Shown here: positions 45,914-54,587 of the stretch, one piece after another | How positions within the stretch are numbered: position 1 is the stretch's first letter | How the letters are laid out: each line of letters opens with the position of its first letter | From: Leptotrichia massiliensis | GTDB taxonomy: Bacteria > Fusobacteriota > Fusobacteriia > Fusobacteriales > Leptotrichiaceae | NCBI RefSeq assembly: GCF_900104625.1 | Contig: NZ_FNVZ01000002.1 | Location: forward strand, 1-64,000 | Direction of reading: 5' to 3' | DNA: 64,000 nucleotides | Program-made: the position numbers and the translations under genes | Notes under the pieces: model-generated | Databases searched by the model: none | Told to the model about the DNA's origin: nothing | The model's input: the letters and a program-made list of their open reading frames with translations, nothing else

Positions 45914-47356
45914 TTAACTTTTCTGTATCCAAACAGAAATTTTTTCACTTTCAACTTTAAAGTTAGCATTTCCTTCCTCATCTATTACAATGTCTTCATA
46001 TCCACTACCTGTAACTTCCTGCCAAACTTGTCCAGCTCGCTCTTTTCCAAGCTCAATTTGTATTTCTTCTTCCTCTTCAGAATTTGAAAGTACGGCTACA
46101 CAGCCCGTCCACTCATCTCTTCCTGTTCTTTGAATTGCAATTACATTTGGATTATCCAGATGATTTATTTGTTCTCCATAAGCATGGATTCTTCGTACTT
46201 CCAGAAGTTTGTCAATTATCCATTGATGCGGGCTTTTTTCTCCTCCCACTCCGTAGTAATCGCCATAAAACAGGCATGGATAGCCATCTTTTGATAATAA
46301 TATTATAGCATGCGAATGAGGAATAAACCAGCTGTCAACTTGTGATTCTAAAGCACTTCCCTTTTGTGAATCATGATTATCTACAAATGTTACAGCTGCC
46401 ATCGGATTTGTTGCCACTATCGTATGTTCAAAAATTTCTCTTAAATCATAATCCTTTTTCTTTTTAGATGCATCATACATATTAAAATGAAGCCCAACAT
46501 CGAATAAATCAGTTTTATAACCAACATTATCCAGATATTCCTTCAACTTTTCCAAATCATTTCGCCAGTATTCTCCAACAGAATAAAATTCTTCGCCATA
46601 AGCTGCTCTTACTTGTGTCAAAAATTCAGCTATAAACTCATCTTTTATATGTTTTACGGCATCCATTCTGAATCCATCAATTTTTAACTCATTTACAACC
46701 CATTTACCCCATCGGATTACTTCTTCACGCACTTCAGGATGTGAAAAGTCAATATCGGCATTCATCAAATAGTCATAATTTCCAAGTTCAGAGTCAACTC
46801 CCTCATCCCAGTCCTTATTTTCACCAACAATTTTATAAATTGCTGTTTTACCAGTTTTGTTATCAAAATCCACACCATCAAAAAGATTATAATTCCACTT
46901 GAATGCAGAATATTTATCATTTCTTCCAGGAAAAGTAAACTTTGTCCATCCTTCTATTTCAAAAGGCTCGGTTATTTCCACAGTTCTGTCTTCAGGGTCA
47001 ACTTCTATCGCCAAAAAATTCTCTGTTTCATCAGCTCCGCCCTTATGATTCAAAACAGCGTCCAAATATACATTTATATTGTATTTATGAAGTTCTTCTA
47101 TTGCTTCAATCAGTTCCTGCTTTGTCCCGTATTTCGTTCTGACAGTTCCTTTCTGGTCAAATTCACCTAAGTCCCATAAATCATAGGCACCATATCCCAC
47201 ATCAAATTGTGAAGTTCCTTTATATGCTGGCGGAATCCACACTCCGCTTACACCAATTTCGCTTAGATGTTTTGCATCATCCTTTAATCTTTGCCAATGT
47301 TTCCCATCATTCGGCAAATTCCATTCAAAGTACTGTATCATTACTCCGTTTTCCAT
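45914..47356 (-). CDS. cytoplasmic alpha-amylase (GH13)
   Basis: A 480-residue glycoside hydrolase of family 13 that cleaves alpha-1,4-glucans. It starts MENGVMIQYFEWNLPNDG with no signal peptide, like cytoplasmic bacterial amylases. Conserved regions are YLDAVLNHKG, the nucleophile Asp in GFRMDAVKHI, the acid/base Glu in YSVGEYW, and FVDNHD. A beta-sandwich C-terminal domain ends the protein. AAAAGGAGGAAA precedes the ATG. It follows kdsB by 27 bases. Confidence 0.95.
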   Translation of the reverse strand: MENGVMIQYFEWNLPNDGKHWQRLKDDAKHLSEIGVSGVWIPPAYKGTSQFDVGYGAYDLWDLGEFDQKGTVRTKYGTKQELIEAIEELHKYNINVYLDAVLNHKGGADETENFLAIEVDPEDRTVEITEPFEIEGWTKFTFPGRNDKYSAFKWNYNLFDGVDFDNKTGKTAIYKIVGENKDWDEGVDSELGNYDYLMNADIDFSHPEVREEVIRWGKWVVNELKIDGFRMDAVKHIKDEFIAEFLTQVRAAYGEEFYSVGEYWRNDLEKLKEYLDNVGYKTDLFDVGLHFNMYDASKKKKDYDLREIFEHTIVATNPMAAVTFVDNHDSQKGSALESQVDSWFIPHSHAIILLSKDGYPCLFYGDYYGVGGEKSPHQWIIDKLLEVRRIHAYGEQINHLDNPNVIAIQRTGRDEWTGCVAVLSNSEEEEEIQIELGKERAGQVWQEVTGSGYEDIVIDEEGNANFKVESEKISVWIQKS

Positions 47357-47383
47357 AATTTCCTCCTTTTTACAATATTTTAT

Positions 47384-48136
47384 TTATTTTAATGTTATTC
47401 CATTTTCAGTTATAAATTTAACAGCTTCTTTCAAATCCTCTTGTGTATCCACTCCTATTACCTGCGACTTAGTTTCTAAAACTTTTATTTTATATCCATT
47501 TTCAATAAATCTAAGCTGTTCAAGCGATTCTATCTTTTCCAAAACACCTTCCTTTAAATTTTTCAGTTCATTTAAAAATTTCGCTGTATATCCATAAATT
47601 CCAACATGTTTAAAATATTTAATATTTTGGCTATTATTCTTATCACGCTCATAAGGAATTACTGAACGGCTAAAATAAATGGCATTATCATCAAAGTCTG
47701 TAATAACTTTTACATGATTTGGATTTTCAATTTCATTTTGAGATTTCATTTCCTGCTTTAATGTAACAATTTCTGATTTTTCATTTCTGTAATTATTTGC
47801 TAAAATATTTATTGACTCAATGTCAATTAACGGCTCATCTCCCTGAATATTTATAATAAAATCATAATTTTCATACTCACTTTTGTTTATAACTTCTATT
47901 ATTCTGGAAGTTCCATTCTGATGATTTTCAGCTGTCATAACCACATTTCCTCCAAACTTTTCTACAACCTTAAAAATCCTCTCATCATCTGTAGCGACAA
48001 CAATCTCATCAATATCCGCATTTTTTGCTCTTTTGTAAACCCATTCAATCATAGTATGCCCGCAAATATCCTTAAGCGGTTTCCCTTCAAACCTGCTGGA
48101 CGCATATCTTGCTGGTATCACTCCCAATATTTTCAT
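47384..48136 (-). CDS. kdsB: 3-deoxy-manno-octulosonate cytidylyltransferase
   Basis: Activates Kdo as CMP-Kdo for lipopolysaccharide inner core. The 250-residue protein has VIPARYASSRFEGKPL, ATDDERIF, NHQNGTSRI and NIQGDEPLI. Complete and typical. It indicates an outer membrane with Kdo-containing lipid A core. AAAAAGGAG precedes the ATG. Confidence 0.96.
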   Translation of the reverse strand: MKILGVIPARYASSRFEGKPLKDICGHTMIEWVYKRAKNADIDEIVVATDDERIFKVVEKFGGNVVMTAENHQNGTSRIIEVINKSEYENYDFIINIQGDEPLIDIESINILANNYRNEKSEIVTLKQEMKSQNEIENPNHVKVITDFDDNAIYFSRSVIPYERDKNNSQNIKYFKHVGIYGYTAKFLNELKNLKEGVLEKIESLEQLRFIENGYKIKVLETKSQVIGVDTQEDLKEAVKFITENGITLK

Positions 48137-48324
48137 AAATATATTTCTCCTTTTTTCAATAATTTTATAAAATCGTAGTAATACTCTTTTAAAACTAAAC
48201 TTAAAACTATACTTTTTTAGTATTAAATTTATTCAATTTTTATTAGTTCAATTTTAAATAAGTTTAAATATATTTTACCATATTTTTATTTAAATTACAT
48301 TATATTTATCAGATAAACAAAAAA

Positions 48325-48352
48325 TGAGCCATTTAATTTTCTAAACAGCTCA
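48325..48352 (-). terminator. terminator of the second carboxypeptidase gene
   Basis: TGAGC (48325-48329) pairs with GCTCA (48348-48352). On the minus strand six Ts follow. The stem sequence resembles that after the paralogue at 3.4 kb. Confidence 0.6.
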
Positions 48353-48371
48353 ACTTTTATTTTTAAAATTT

Positions 48372-49856
48372 TTATGCTAATCCAAAAGTTATAAATCTCA
48401 ATATTTTTCCAAATAATGATAATTGTTTATAATCATTTTGTGCTACAATATCAACTGTTCCCACAACTTTATCATCATTTGATAACACTTCAAGCTTCCC
48501 AATTACATCGCCTTTGGCAATCCCTTCTTTTTCAGCGGTAACTTCTAAATCTTTTATTTTAAATTTATAATTTGTATTATCAAGTTGATACACATTACTC
48601 GATAAAATACCTTTTATTTCTTTTTTTTCTGCATTTTTAATTTTAAATTTGCTTCCGATTTCTTGTCCTTCTTTGTAAACTGGTATCATACGTCCTTCTA
48701 GCTTTGTAAATTCTTGCTTTTGATCTTCGGTTCTTGCATCATCAGTTTTGTTTCCAAGTGTAACTGATATAATTTCCAAATTACCAATTTTACTCGAAAC
48801 AATCATATTATACCCAGCTTGTGCATGAAATCCTGTTTTCAATCCATAAATTCCAAATTTATCAAGTAAATGATTTCTATTGTTATAGACTACATCTTCT
48901 CCTTCTGAATTTTGCAATACAAGTTCAGATTCTTTCATCCATGCTCTTAATCTTTCATCTCTTACAGCTCTTCTTCCAAGCAAATACATGTCATAAGCTG
49001 TTGAAATATCCATATTTTTATTAGTCATCGAAGTCGGCAATCCTGCTGGAGTATAATAACGTGTATCATTCATTCCAAGCTCTCTTGCTTTATCATTCAT
49101 TAATTTTACGAAATTATCAAGATTCCCTTTTGAAATATGATGTGCCACCAAATATGCAGCATTATTTGCTGAATAGATAATTTCTGCACGAAGCAAGTCT
49201 TTTAATGTATAACAATCTCCAGCTTTAGCATTTAACCAGCTTCCTCCCATATTTACTATTTGTGGTGTAAAACATACTTTATCATCTAATTTTGCGTTAC
49301 CTCTATCAACTTGATCAAGTGCTACAAGAATATTCATAACTTTTGTAAGTGACGCAATGGGATGTTTTTGTCTTGACATTTTTTCCTTCAAAACATTTCC
49401 ATCTGTCGTTGCAATAAATTTTATAACTTCACCATAATAGTGCGAAACTCCTTCATGCTCATGTTCTATTGCCTGCACAAGTTTTTTCTTTGGTACTGTT
49501 TTATCATCTTTTTTAGCTGTCTTATTTTTATCATTTTCTTTTTCTTTATTATTTTTTGAACCTGTTTGATTCTCAAAATTTTCACCAATTTCTTCAGACT
49601 GTAATGTATGGTTTTTCTTTTTACTATGTCTAGAATGCTTTTCATTTCCCCGTTTTGTTGCCTGCTCAATTTCATTAGATCCTGTATTTTCTTTTGCAGT
49701 TGAGCTTGTTGAACTTTTAGACTTTTCTTCTCTAACAGTAACATTACTTTCTTTTGGAGACACTGTACCTGTTTCTTGCTCTCCTTCCGCATAAACTAAA
49801 GCTGCAAATAACGCTAATACTCCCAAAACCAAAACTCTTTTTACTTTCTTATACAT
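48372..49856 (-). CDS. D-alanyl-D-alanine carboxypeptidase with long charged linker
   Basis: A second S11-family carboxypeptidase, 494 residues. Signal peptide VKRVLVLGVLALFAALVYA, then a roughly 110-residue low-complexity Lys/Glu/Asn/Ser linker (about 28-135). The catalytic domain has S-L-T-K (Ser169), S-A-N-N and YGLKTGFHAQAG, followed by a beta-rich C-terminal domain. The linker is longer than usual and may let the enzyme reach across the periplasm. AGAAAGGAAAAG precedes the ATG. Confidence 0.92.
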   Translation of the reverse strand: MYKKVKRVLVLGVLALFAALVYAEGEQETGTVSPKESNVTVREEKSKSSTSSTAKENTGSNEIEQATKRGNEKHSRHSKKKNHTLQSEEIGENFENQTGSKNNKEKENDKNKTAKKDDKTVPKKKLVQAIEHEHEGVSHYYGEVIKFIATTDGNVLKEKMSRQKHPIASLTKVMNILVALDQVDRGNAKLDDKVCFTPQIVNMGGSWLNAKAGDCYTLKDLLRAEIIYSANNAAYLVAHHISKGNLDNFVKLMNDKARELGMNDTRYYTPAGLPTSMTNKNMDISTAYDMYLLGRRAVRDERLRAWMKESELVLQNSEGEDVVYNNRNHLLDKFGIYGLKTGFHAQAGYNMIVSSKIGNLEIISVTLGNKTDDARTEDQKQEFTKLEGRMIPVYKEGQEIGSKFKIKNAEKKEIKGILSSNVYQLDNTNYKFKIKDLEVTAEKEGIAKGDVIGKLEVLSNDDKVVGTVDIVAQNDYKQLSLFGKILRFITFGLA

Positions 49857-49935
49857 TCTTTTCCTTTCTATCTATATTTTTTTAAAAATTATTCAATTAT
49901 CTAACAATCTAAAAATTTTTTCTATGATTAATTTC

Positions 49936-50595
49936 TTAATTACCAACTTTGCTATTTTTCAAATTATCTAAATTATATTTACAATAATCTCGAATTTCAC
50001 ATATATCACACTTAGGTCTTCTAGCAACGCATTTATCACGTCCATGTAAAATCATATAATGTGAATATACAAACCAATGTTTTTTAGGAAGTAGCTTCAT
50101 TAATTCCCGCTCAATAATTTCAGGATTGTCACTTTTTACAAATCCTATGAGATTTGACAATCTTTTAACATGAGTATCTACAACAATTCCTTCTCGAATA
50201 TTCCACAGTTCCCCTAAAACTACATTTGCTGTTTTTCTCCCTACACCTGGTAACTTTATTAATTTTTCCAGTTCTTTTGGAATCACATCGTTATATTTTT
50301 CCAACATCATTTCAGCATTTAATTTTATATTTTTTGCCTTATTTTTATAAAATCCAGTTGATTTTATATATTTTTCCAGCGTTCCCAAATTCATTTCTCT
50401 TATGTCTTTTGGCTCTCTTACAACTTTAAATAGTTCCTTTGTAACAATGTTTACTCGTGCATCAGTACACTGAGCTGACAAAATTACTGCAACCATTAGT
50501 TGATAAGGAGTTTCAAATTCCAAAGCAGCTTTTGGAACACCAAATTTTTTTTCTAATATTGGGAATACTTTTTTCAATCTTTCCTTTTTTGTCAT
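49936..50595 (-). CDS. nth: endonuclease III
   Basis: Base-excision-repair glycosylase/AP lyase for oxidised pyrimidines. The 219-residue protein has the HhH motif LPGVGRKTANVVLGE with the catalytic Lys, the catalytic Asp in VDTHVKRLSN, and the iron-sulphur loop C-x6-C-x2-C-x5-C (CVARRPKCDICEIRDYC). AGAGGTAAA precedes the ATG. Confidence 0.97.
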   Translation of the reverse strand: MTKKERLKKVFPILEKKFGVPKAALEFETPYQLMVAVILSAQCTDARVNIVTKELFKVVREPKDIREMNLGTLEKYIKSTGFYKNKAKNIKLNAEMMLEKYNDVIPKELEKLIKLPGVGRKTANVVLGELWNIREGIVVDTHVKRLSNLIGFVKSDNPEIIERELMKLLPKKHWFVYSHYMILHGRDKCVARRPKCDICEIRDYCKYNLDNLKNSKVGN

Positions 50596-50629
50596 TTTAC
50601 CTCTCCAAAAACTTATAAAATTATTTTTT

Positions 50630-51286
50630 CTAAAAAAACTTTATTATCCCTAAAATAAAAAAATGTATTGGATAAAATAAATAAAAAAAGTATTTTATGT
50701 TTCTTCCTTTTTCCCCATTATACAAAAAAATAAAAATTAATGAAATTAATGAAAAAATCTGTGTATGAACAATTTGAAAAACATTTGGAAAAACCAAATT
50801 AAAAATATTTAAAGTGAGAAAACTGATTAATATTTTAAGATTATTATTCCTAAAAATATTAAAAATCATTATTAATAGAATTCCATACGCACCATAATCA
50901 AGATTAATTTTCTGAGAAAAATACAATATAAATATGATTAAAATAGCTTTTATAATTTTCATAAATGGTTCTTTTATCCAGCTCTTTTTTAAATTTAAAA
51001 TACAAATTGTAAAAAGTCCCAAAAATAATGTAAAAAATATATTTATATCCCTACCATCTGCACATAAAATAAAAAGACCCTGAATAACTACCGCAAAGCA
51101 AAATAATCGCAGCAAATACTTTTTCAAATTCCGAGTATGTACATACCCTTCATTCAACGTAAAAGCAAATATTGGAAAGGAAAGCCTTCCAATAACTCTC
51201 AGAATCTCACTTCCACCAATCATAACCTGATAATGATCTACAAACATCGTGATTAATCCAATTATTTTTAATATAAATAAACTCAA
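50630..51286 (-). CDS. TraX family membrane protein
   Basis: A roughly 218-residue multispanning protein of the TraX family (named after an F-plasmid pilin acetylase; chromosomal members are of unknown role, possibly acyltransferases). Motifs near the N-terminus: KIIGLITMFVDHYQV and IGRLSFPIFAFTLNEGY. I chose TTG 51286 (SLFILKIIG) because TAGGAGATGA lies just upstream; a TTG six codons earlier overlaps that site. No conjugation genes are nearby. Confidence 0.8.
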   Translation of the reverse strand: MSLFILKIIGLITMFVDHYQVMIGGSEILRVIGRLSFPIFAFTLNEGYVHTRNLKKYLLRLFCFAVVIQGLFILCADGRDINIFFTLFLGLFTICILNLKKSWIKEPFMKIIKAILIIFILYFSQKINLDYGAYGILLIMIFNIFRNNNLKILISFLTLNIFNLVFPNVFQIVHTQIFSLISLIFIFLYNGEKGRNIKYFFYLFYPIHFFILGIIKFF

Positions 51287-51603
51287 ATCATCTCCTAAAT
51301 CCAATTATTTACATTTTAAAAATTTTTATTCTTTAACTTTTAAAAATAATAAATTTAATTTAATTTTAAAAAACTATGCTTTTATTATTTATGAAAGCCT
51401 TTATTTTAACAAATTTTATAAAATTCATTATATTTAATCATATCATTTTTTCAATCTAATTTCAAGAATTTTTTTGTCAAAAAAAAGAGACTGTTTCATA
51501 AAATTAGTATTATGAGACAGCCACTTTTTATACAAGTTTAATTTTTTCTCCCAAATTTTTAGATAAATCAAGTTTCTTTATTTTGTTTTTATATTTTGCA
51601 TAA
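51287..51603 (-). terminator. intergenic region containing the ahpC operon terminator
   Basis: About 315 bases without a gene. At 51481-51520 an 11-base-pair stem (CTGTTTCATAA with TTATGAGACAG, one G-U) is followed on the minus strand by a run of Ts, ending the ahpC/thioredoxin-fold transcript. The rest is AT-rich and shows nothing else. Confidence 0.75.
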
Positions 51604-52236
51604 TTATGCGTTGGCAACAAGCGTTATTAATTCTTCAATAGTTTTTGCACCAACTGATTTTTGTTCTCCATTTATAAATACAACTGGTACTGCCTGAATA
51701 TCTTTTTCTTTTGCTTCTTCAAAAAATACTGCACTGTCTACCATTGTTGTTGTAATATTTTTATTATTTGTTGAAATTAGGTTTAAAGCTTGAACTACAT
51801 CTGGACAATGTGTACATGATAATGAAATAAATGTTTCAATGTTTACAGGCTTATTAACTGATTCAACTTTTGAAAGCTGCTCTCCTTCCAGTTTTTTCCC
51901 AAGTCCTGCAAGTCCCAAAACTGCTAGAATAAAGCTGTTAAATTCATGTCCTCCAGGAATACCTGAAAAATTAATTCCAGTATTTTCCCCATCTTTTAAA
52001 ATTGTAAAAGATGTTGGACGAGTAAGGTTTGCTTTTTCTAAGTCAGCCTTATCATTGTCAAATGATTTTTTTACATAGTTTACTTTTCCAGAAATTGCAT
52101 CAACTTCTTGTAAGAAGCTATCTAATTCAGCTGATTTTTCACTATCATTCAAAAATGCAACTAATTCAATATTTCCATTAATTTTATCAAAATAACCTTT
52201 TAACTGTTCTACAATATTACTATCTAATAAAGCCAT
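51604..52236 (-). CDS. thioredoxin-fold protein resembling the AhpF N-terminal domain
   Basis: A 210-residue protein with two tandem thioredoxin-like folds. The redox-active C-T-H-C lies in the second (Cys141, Cys144: ISLSCTHCPDVV), as in the N-terminal part of AhpF and in protein disulfide oxidoreductases. The FAD/NADH part of AhpF is missing, so it would need an outside reductase such as thioredoxin reductase. It follows ahpC by 34 bases and probably reduces it. AAAAGGAGGTAAA precedes the ATG. Confidence 0.85.
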   Translation of the reverse strand: MALLDSNIVEQLKGYFDKINGNIELVAFLNDSEKSAELDSFLQEVDAISGKVNYVKKSFDNDKADLEKANLTRPTSFTILKDGENTGINFSGIPGGHEFNSFILAVLGLAGLGKKLEGEQLSKVESVNKPVNIETFISLSCTHCPDVVQALNLISTNNKNITTTMVDSAVFFEEAKEKDIQAVPVVFINGEQKSVGAKTIEELITLVANA

Positions 52237-52270
52237 TTTACCTCCTTTTAATTTATTAAGTTTAAAATTA

Positions 52271-52837
52271 TTAAATTTTACCTACTAAATCTAATCCTGG
52301 TTTTAAAGTAGCTTCTCCTTCTTTCCATTTTGCTGGACAAACTAATCCTGGGTTATCAGCTACGAATTTTGCAGCTTTTGCTCTTCTTACTAATTCTGAT
52401 GCATCTCTTCCGATTCCTTCGTCATTTACTTCATAAGCAACGATTTTCCCTTCAGGATTTACGATAAATGTTCCTCTGAATGCAAGTCCACTTTCTTCGT
52501 TTAATACTTCAAATTCTCTTGAAATAGCTTTTGTAGGATCTCCAATCATTGCATATTTAACTTTTCCGATTGCTTCTGAGTGATCGTGCCATGCTTTGTG
52601 AGTAAAGTGAGTATCAGTACTTACTGAATAAACATTAAATCCTAATTTTTCCAATTCTTCTCTATGGTCTTCTAAATCTTCCAATTCAGTTGGACACACA
52701 AATGTAAAGTCAGCTGGATAAAATACGAAAACATTCCATTTTCCTAACATATCCTTTTCAAAGCTCACTTCTTTAAATTCTTCGTTTTGATAAGCTTGAG
52801 CTGTAAAATTTTCAATTTTTTTTCCTATTAACGACAT
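52271..52837 (-). CDS. ahpC: peroxiredoxin AhpC
   Basis: A 188-residue typical 2-Cys peroxiredoxin that reduces hydrogen peroxide and organic peroxides. Peroxidatic Cys48 lies in [14 protein letters not shown] and the resolving Cys in [11 protein letters not shown] near the C-terminus. It belongs to the AhpC/Prx1 group. AGGAGGAAG precedes the ATG. Expression is likely PerR-controlled through the upstream operator. Confidence 0.97.
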   Translation of the reverse strand: MSLIGKKIENFTAQAYQNEEFKEVSFEKDMLGKWNVFVFYPADFTFVCPTELEDLEDHREELEKLGFNVYSVSTDTHFTHKAWHDHSEAIGKVKYAMIGDPTKAISREFEVLNEESGLAFRGTFIVNPEGKIVAYEVNDEGIGRDASELVRRAKAAKFVADNPGLVCPAKWKEGEATLKPGLDLVGKI

Positions 52838-52872
52838 AACTTCCTCCTAATTTAATAATATTATTGTTTTTA

Positions 52873-52932
52873 ATTTGAAATGATTACAAATATTTCTTGA
52901 TTACATTATACCATAAAAAATTATTTTGTCAA
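52873..52932 (-). promoter_or_regulatory. ahpC promoter with PerR-type operator
   Basis: On the minus strand TTGACA (52927-52932), 16 bases, TATAAT (52905-52910) with TG upstream. Downstream, TTGTAAT-C-ATTTCAA (52875-52889) differs from the perfect dps box by one arm base and the centre base, and has the same flanking AT pairs. Confidence 0.75.
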
Positions 52933-53007
52933 ATAAAATTTAATGTTTGTATTTCAAAGAAATTATGATAAAATTTTATAAGAATAAAAATAAAAAGTGA
53001 GGATAAT

Positions 53008-53697
53008 ATGTATAAAGTATTAATCGCAGACGATAATAAACAAATTGTTTCTATACTGTCAGAATACTGTAAAAAAAATAATTTTACTGTAAGTACTGTT
53101 TTTGATGGGGAAACGGCATTAAAGGAAATTGAAGAAAATGAGTTTGATATAATACTTTTGGATGTAATGATGCCAAAAAAAGATGGTTTTGATGTATGCA
53201 GGCAAGTGCGTACTTTTTCAAATGTTCCAATTATAATGATTACAGCACGTGGAGAAGATTATGAAAAAATAATGGGACTGGAAATAGGGGCAGATGACTA
53301 TATAGTAAAACCTTTCTCGCCTGGAGAGATAATTGCAAGAATAAATGCAATTTTACGTAGAATAACACCTAAAAATGATGAAAGTACAAAAATTTTTACA
53401 TTTGATAATCTTGAGATTGATTTGAATAATTTTACGGTAAAGATAAACGATGAAATAATTTCGTTGACTAAGAAAGAAATAGAAATTTTATGGACTCTTG
53501 CAACAAATCAGAACAAAGTTTTTACAAGAGAAAATTTGTTGGACTTAATATGGGGATTTGATTATTTTGGAGAAAGCCGTACTGTCGATACGCATATAAA
53601 AAGACTTCGTGCAAAGCTTGACAATTATAAGCATGAGAAATGGAATATTAAGACAATTTGGGGAGTTGGCTATAAATTTGATATTTTAGAAAAATAA
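53008..53697 (+). CDS. OmpR-family response regulator
   Basis: A 229-residue two-component regulator. Receiver domain: acidic pair ADDN, phospho-acceptor Asp52 in LLDVMMPKKDG, Thr in ITARGED, Lys in IVKPFSP. C-terminal winged helix: SLTKKEIEILWTLATNQNKVF and SRTVDTHIKRLRAKL. No kinase gene is adjacent. GTGAGGATAA precedes the ATG. A plus-strand TTGTAT/TAAAAT promoter with TG lies upstream. Confidence 0.95.
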   Translation: MYKVLIADDNKQIVSILSEYCKKNNFTVSTVFDGETALKEIEENEFDIILLDVMMPKKDGFDVCRQVRTFSNVPIIMITARGEDYEKIMGLEIGADDYIVKPFSPGEIIARINAILRRITPKNDESTKIFTFDNLEIDLNNFTVKINDEIISLTKKEIEILWTLATNQNKVFTRENLLDLIWGFDYFGESRTVDTHIKRLRAKLDNYKHEKWNIKTIWGVGYKFDILEK

Positions 53698-53767
53698 CTT
53701 TCTTAATAAATCATTGAATAAAAAATGTGAGGTTCAAAAAAATAAAAAAGGAGTGAAGTTTTTTAAA

Positions 53768-54457
53768 ATGGGTAAAAGAATAAAAAAGATTTTTTTTAAT
53801 GGAGAGGAGTATCCGCCAGAGACATTTAGATTAGGAATGATGCTGTGCATGGTTGGAGGATTTATGGACGCATATACTTTTGTTACACGTGGAAAGGTAC
53901 TTGCTAATGCACAGACAGGAAATGTTGTTTATCTTGCTATAAATTTACAAAGGGGAGATTTTGGAAAAGCCTTTAATTATTTTATGCCTATTCTGGTTTT
54001 CACATTTGGAATATTATTTACTGAATTTATTAGAGTAAAATTTGAAAAACATAGAATTTTTAGATGGCAGCAAATTGTTATATTTTATCAAGTTATAATA
54101 ATGTTTTTTATTTCATTCATTCCAAGTGGAAATTGGAATATTGTTGTAAATATGATTATGTCGTTTATTGCCGCAATTCAATATCAAGGATTTAGAAAAA
54201 TTAGGGGACTGGCAGGAGCGACAACAATGTGCACTGGGAATTTACGAAGCGGAATGGAGAACTTATTTAAATATATAAATACAGAAAACAAGTCGTATTT
54301 ACAAAATTTCTGGATATATTTAGGATTAGATGGATTTTTCTTTATTGGGGCAATGCTTTGTGTAGTTTTAGTGAAAATATATGGTATAGGAGCGTTGCTT
54401 GCTTGCTGTATTTTACTGGTTGCGGTGTTTATTATAATGTTTAAGGAGACTATTTAA
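53768..54457 (+). CDS. DUF1275 (YoaK-like) membrane protein
   Basis: A roughly 229-residue membrane protein of the DUF1275 family, function unknown, with about six helices and the motifs MVGGFMDAYTFVTRGKVLANAQTGNVV and TTMCTGNLRSG. ATG 53768 is chosen by homology of the start; the only ribosome site (AAGGAG) is 14 bases upstream, so GTG 53753 or TTG 53714 remain possible. After the stop, another frame stays open to 54555. Confidence 0.85.
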   Translation: MGKRIKKIFFNGEEYPPETFRLGMMLCMVGGFMDAYTFVTRGKVLANAQTGNVVYLAINLQRGDFGKAFNYFMPILVFTFGILFTEFIRVKFEKHRIFRWQQIVIFYQVIIMFFISFIPSGNWNIVVNMIMSFIAAIQYQGFRKIRGLAGATTMCTGNLRSGMENLFKYINTENKSYLQNFWIYLGLDGFFFIGAMLCVVLVKIYGIGALLACCILLVAVFIIMFKETI

Positions 54458-54587
54458 ATCCTGCCTTAGAGGCAAAATTGATTGAAAGGACGATTCCCGA
54501 CAAACCTAATAGTAAAAATCAGAAATACAGGAAATCGGAAAGAATTATTAAATGATAAAAGGGATTGGAAAGGTGGTAAAAATAATG

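Noticed and set aside
50630-51286. TraX gene as evidence of a conjugative element
   Set aside because: Chromosomal TraX-family genes are common, and no other transfer, relaxase or integrase genes are near.
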